Assembly: GCA_947489705.1 (NCBI GenBank)
Contig: CANLEQ010000009.1
Location: forward strand, 62,001-126,000
DNA from: an uncultured Paracoccaceae bacterium
GTDB lineage: Bacteria; Pseudomonadota; Alphaproteobacteria; Rhodobacterales; Rhodobacteraceae
DNA length: 64,000 nucleotides
Reading direction: 5' to 3'
Shown: one piece after another, positions 61,628-64,000 of the stretch
Layout: each line of letters opens with the position of its first letter
Numbering within the stretch: the stretch's first letter is position 1
Made by a program: the position numbers and the translations under genes
The notes under the pieces: generated by a model
The model's input: the letters and a program-made list of their open reading frames with translations, nothing else
What the model was told of the DNA's origin: nothing
The model's database searches: none

Positions 61628-64000
61628 TCAATCGGCCGTACCTTCGCCCTCCGGAAGGGCATAGGCGATCACGCTGTCGCCGCGTTTGGTCCCGAGCGAG
61701 CCGTGACCCCCGGCGGCGACGAGGAGGTATTGCCGGCCATCCGCCCCCTCGTAGCTCATCGGGGTGGACTGGCCGCCCGCCGGCAGACGCGCGCGCCAGA
61801 TCTCGGCGCCGGTGGTGACGTCATAGCCGCGGACGTAATAGTCGAGCGTGCCCGAGATGAAGGCCACGCCGCCCGCGGTCATGACGGGACCGCCGAGATC
61901 CGGCACGCCCATCTCGAACGGCAGCGGGACCGGCGACAGGTCGCGTACGGTGCCGTTTTTACGCATCCACGCGATCTCGCCGGTCCGAAGATCGGCCCCC
62001 GCGACATAGCCCCAGGGCGGCTCCTGGCAGGGCACGCCGAGGAACGACGTGAAGGGCCGCAGTTCGACCGCGTAGGGGGCGCCGAAATTCTCGTTCAGGG
62101 CCGGCAGCGGGCCGTCATTCCCGTCGTTGATGACCAGCGTCTCGTCGTCGGGGCGCGGCACGAGGCGCGAGACGAAGGCAAGGTAGGCGGGCGTTCCGAA
62201 CAGGATCTCGCGCTCGGGGTCCACGGCGACGCCGCCCCAGTTGAAGACCCCGAAATTGCCGGGATAGACGAGGGTGCCGTCGAGCGTCGGCGGCGTATAG
62301 CGCCCTTCATAGCGGAACCCGTGGAACGCGATCCGGCAAGCCATCTGGTCGATGATCGTGGCGCCCCACATCTCGCGGCCGCTGAGCGGAGGCGGATCGA
62401 AGGACAGCGCCGAGACCGGCTGCGTCGGTGCGGTGAAGTCCGGCTCCACCGCGCCCTGCGGCACGTCCACCTCGGTCACCGGAAGGACAGGCTCGCCGCT
62501 CTCGCGGTTCAGTACATAGAGTTCGCCCTGTTTCGTCGGCTGGACCAGGGCGGGCACGCGCTCTCCGTCCACGGTCAGGTCGATCAGCGAGGGCTGCGAG
62601 GGCACGTCGTAGTCCCAGATGTCGTGATGGACGGTCTGGAACACCCAGGCGACGCTGCCATCCTCGAGGTTCAGCGCCAGGACCGAGGAGCTGAACCGTT
62701 CCGCCGCCTCGTCGCGATTGGCGCCCCATTGATCGGGCGGCTCGTTGCCCATCGGGATGTAGACCATCCCGAGCTCTTCATCGACGGCCGAGATCGACCA
62801 GGTATTGGGCGAGTTCGCGGTGTAGGTCTCGCCGGGCGGGAGCGGCGTGGTGATTTCGGGAGCGCCGGTGTCGAACGCCCAGACGAGCTCTCCGCTGTCG
62901 ACGTCGAAGCCTCGGATCACGCCCGACGCCTCGTTGATCGACACGTTGTCGAGCACGGTGCCGCCCACGATGACGAGATCTTCGGTCACGACCACGGGCG
63001 AGGTGGAATAGTACGAGCCCGGATTGACGTTCGGCATGTTGCGCCAGAGGTCGATCTGTCCGGTTCCACCGCCGAAGCCGGTGCAGACGGCCCCGGTCTC
63101 GAGGTCGAGCGCGATCAGCCGCCCGTCGGCGGTCGGCATGAAGAGCTTGCCGTTGCACGCCTCCGATGTCCGCTCGGCGGTTTCGGCGGCGACGGGAATG
63201 TCCTCGCGGGCGGTATCGTCCGATTGCCGATCCGCCGCGTTCGTCTCGCCCTGGGGCTCGGTCAACGCGCCTTCCTCGGACAGGTCGTCGGCCGGTGCCA
63301 CCGGGCCGGTGGTCTCGATGTCATCGCTCGCCTCGGTTTGCAGCGCGGCGGCCGGTGCGTCTGCCGCGGTATCGACGGCACCGGGCGGCTGGTAGGACAA
63401 TCCGCGGCAGGTGAGATGCTGGAGCGCGAGTTCGCCCAGAATCTCGGGCGTGAACCGCCAGGCTTCTTCCCCGGTGGTGGCGTCGATGGCCACGACCGAT
63501 TGATGCGGCGTGCAGAGATAGAGCCGCTCGCCGATCTTGAGCGGCGTCACCTCGAACGTGGTCTCGGTCGGATCGCCCGGCTGGCTTTCGTCGCCGGTGT
63601 GATAGTGCCAGGCGACCTCGAGTTGGTCGACATTCTCGGGCGTTATCTGGTCGAGCGGGGAATAGCGCTGGCCCCACCCGGTACGGCCATAGGCATGCCA
63701 GTCGCCCTCCGGGATCTCGGGCCCGGTCGACGCGATCTCGTCCTCGCCCCGCGCATCGGGCAACGTGCCGGCGATCGCGTGCGGGTCGGTGAACCACGAG
63801 ACCACCGCCACCACCAGCGCGACCGACAGCGCCGCGGTCAACGCGACGCCCGAACCGCGCAGCAGGCCGGGATGTCCGGCACGCGCCGCGTCGGGATGGA
63901 TGCCCGCATCCGTCCGGCGCCCGAGGCGATGGGTGACGAACGGGCAAAGGAGAAGCGCGCCGATCACGAAGATCACGTCGCCCCGCGCCACCAGGGGCCA
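61628..64000 (-). CDS. Membrane-bound PQQ-dependent dehydrogenase, glucose/quinate/shikimate type (5' end cut)
   Basis: At least 790 residues are visible; the start lies beyond base 64000 and the first residues (WPLVARG) continue from a membrane helix. Two hydrophobic segments, then a PQQ beta-propeller follow: DWHAYGRTGWGQRYSPLDQIT, QHLTCRGLSY, NVNPGSYYSTSPVVV, FQTVHHDIWDYDVPSQPSLIDL, WNWGG-like FGVFNWGGVAVDP, and PMTYE-like STPMSYEGADGRQY with AAGGHGSLGTKRGDSV. The enzyme oxidises sugars or quinate in the periplasm with electrons going to ubiquinone. An acidic insert of about 75 residues (codons at 63158-63385) interrupts the core after HLTCRGLSY. The whole chain is longer than the usual 780-800. 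Confidence 0.9.
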   Translation of the reverse strand, partial: WPLVARGDVIFVIGALLLCPFVTHRLGRRTDAGIHPDAARAGHPGLLRGSGVALTAALSVALVVAVVSWFTDPHAIAGTLPDARGEDEIASTGPEIPEGDWHAYGRTGWGQRYSPLDQITPENVDQLEVAWHYHTGDESQPGDPTETTFEVTPLKIGERLYLCTPHQSVVAIDATTGEEAWRFTPEILGELALQHLTCRGLSYQPPGAVDTAADAPAAALQTEASDDIETTGPVAPADDLSEEGALTEPQGETNAADRQSDDTAREDIPVAAETAERTSEACNGKLFMPTADGRLIALDLETGAVCTGFGGGTGQIDLWRNMPNVNPGSYYSTSPVVVTEDLVIVGGTVLDNVSINEASGVIRGFDVDSGELVWAFDTGAPEITTPLPPGETYTANSPNTWSISAVDEELGMVYIPMGNEPPDQWGANRDEAAERFSSSVLALNLEDGSVAWVFQTVHHDIWDYDVPSQPSLIDLTVDGERVPALVQPTKQGELYVLNRESGEPVLPVTEVDVPQGAVEPDFTAPTQPVSALSFDPPPLSGREMWGATIIDQMACRIAFHGFRYEGRYTPPTLDGTLVYPGNFGVFNWGGVAVDPEREILFGTPAYLAFVSRLVPRPDDETLVINDGNDGPLPALNENFGAPYAVELRPFTSFLGVPCQEPPWGYVAGADLRTGEIAWMRKNGTVRDLSPVPLPFEMGVPDLGGPVMTAGGVAFISGTLDYYVRGYDVTTGAEIWRARLPAGGQSTPMSYEGADGRQYLLVAAGGHGSLGTKRGDSVIAYALPEGEGTAD

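Overview
The window is a GC-rich stretch of alphaproteobacterial DNA, most likely from a marine or salt-tolerant member of the Rhodobacterales (inference). The clues are a VPLPA-CTERM sorting tail, TRAP and TctABC uptake systems, L-carnitine catabolism, an FCD-type GntR regulator and a plasmid-type replication module with parAB and a Rep_3/RepB-family initiator at 7.7-12.0 kb. That module suggests the window belongs to a plasmid or chromid rather than the main chromosome. No rRNA, tRNA, CRISPR array or insertion sequence was seen.

Layout. 0-2.8 kb: squalene synthesis genes hpnC (3' end only), hpnD and hpnE, overlapping a convergent DUF2238-like membrane protein. 3-5.6 kb: an exported alpha/beta hydrolase with a VPLPA-CTERM tail and a zinc-binding protein ZnuA with a probable Zur box. 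6-12 kb: the replicon-maintenance block, made of a serine recombinase, a Phd/PIN toxin-antitoxin pair, parB, parA with two copies of a 17-bp palindrome (candidate centromere), an iteron-bearing origin region and the initiator gene. 12-16.8 kb: an SGNH hydrolase, a frameshifted GH51 arabinofuranosidase, an Old Yellow Enzyme and a second-type methionine aminopeptidase. 16.8-22.8 kb: an acid-sugar module (PdxA2-type dehydrogenase, DUF1537 kinase, TRAP transporter) whose DctM carries a strange C-terminal tail of GGxFNF repeats.

23-46 kb is a peptide and amino-acid scavenging region: htpX; an operon of an M28 peptidase, an Asp/Glu/hydantoin-type racemase and oppABCDF (oppA is frameshifted); divergent M20 peptidase, MDR oxidoreductase, FCD regulator and a PutP symporter; a cold-shock gene; a dppDFABC-ggt operon joining a peptide importer to gamma-glutamyltransferase; and a formamidase/acetamidase. 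46-53.4 kb looks like an osmolyte block: carnitine binding protein, a fused carnitine dehydrogenase/betainyl-CoA thioesterase and a BKACE enzyme would convert carnitine to glycine betaine, next to a full proline pathway (proB divergent from proC-proA). 53.4-57.3 kb: an SDR oxidoreductase and a tctCBA tricarboxylate-type transporter. 57.4-59.5 kb: a divergent FMN-oxidase-like protein and MocR regulator. 59.6-64 kb: a periplasmic sugar-oxidation chain (diheme cytochrome c, soluble PQQ sugar dehydrogenase, and a membrane PQQ dehydrogenase cut by the window edge).

The most unusual observations are the GGxFNF tail on DctM, the paired palindromes in parAB, the iterons at the origin, two single-base frameshifts in otherwise intact genes, tiny Shine-Dalgarno-led ORFs that end on the start codon of the next gene, and a long acidic insert in the membrane PQQ dehydrogenase.
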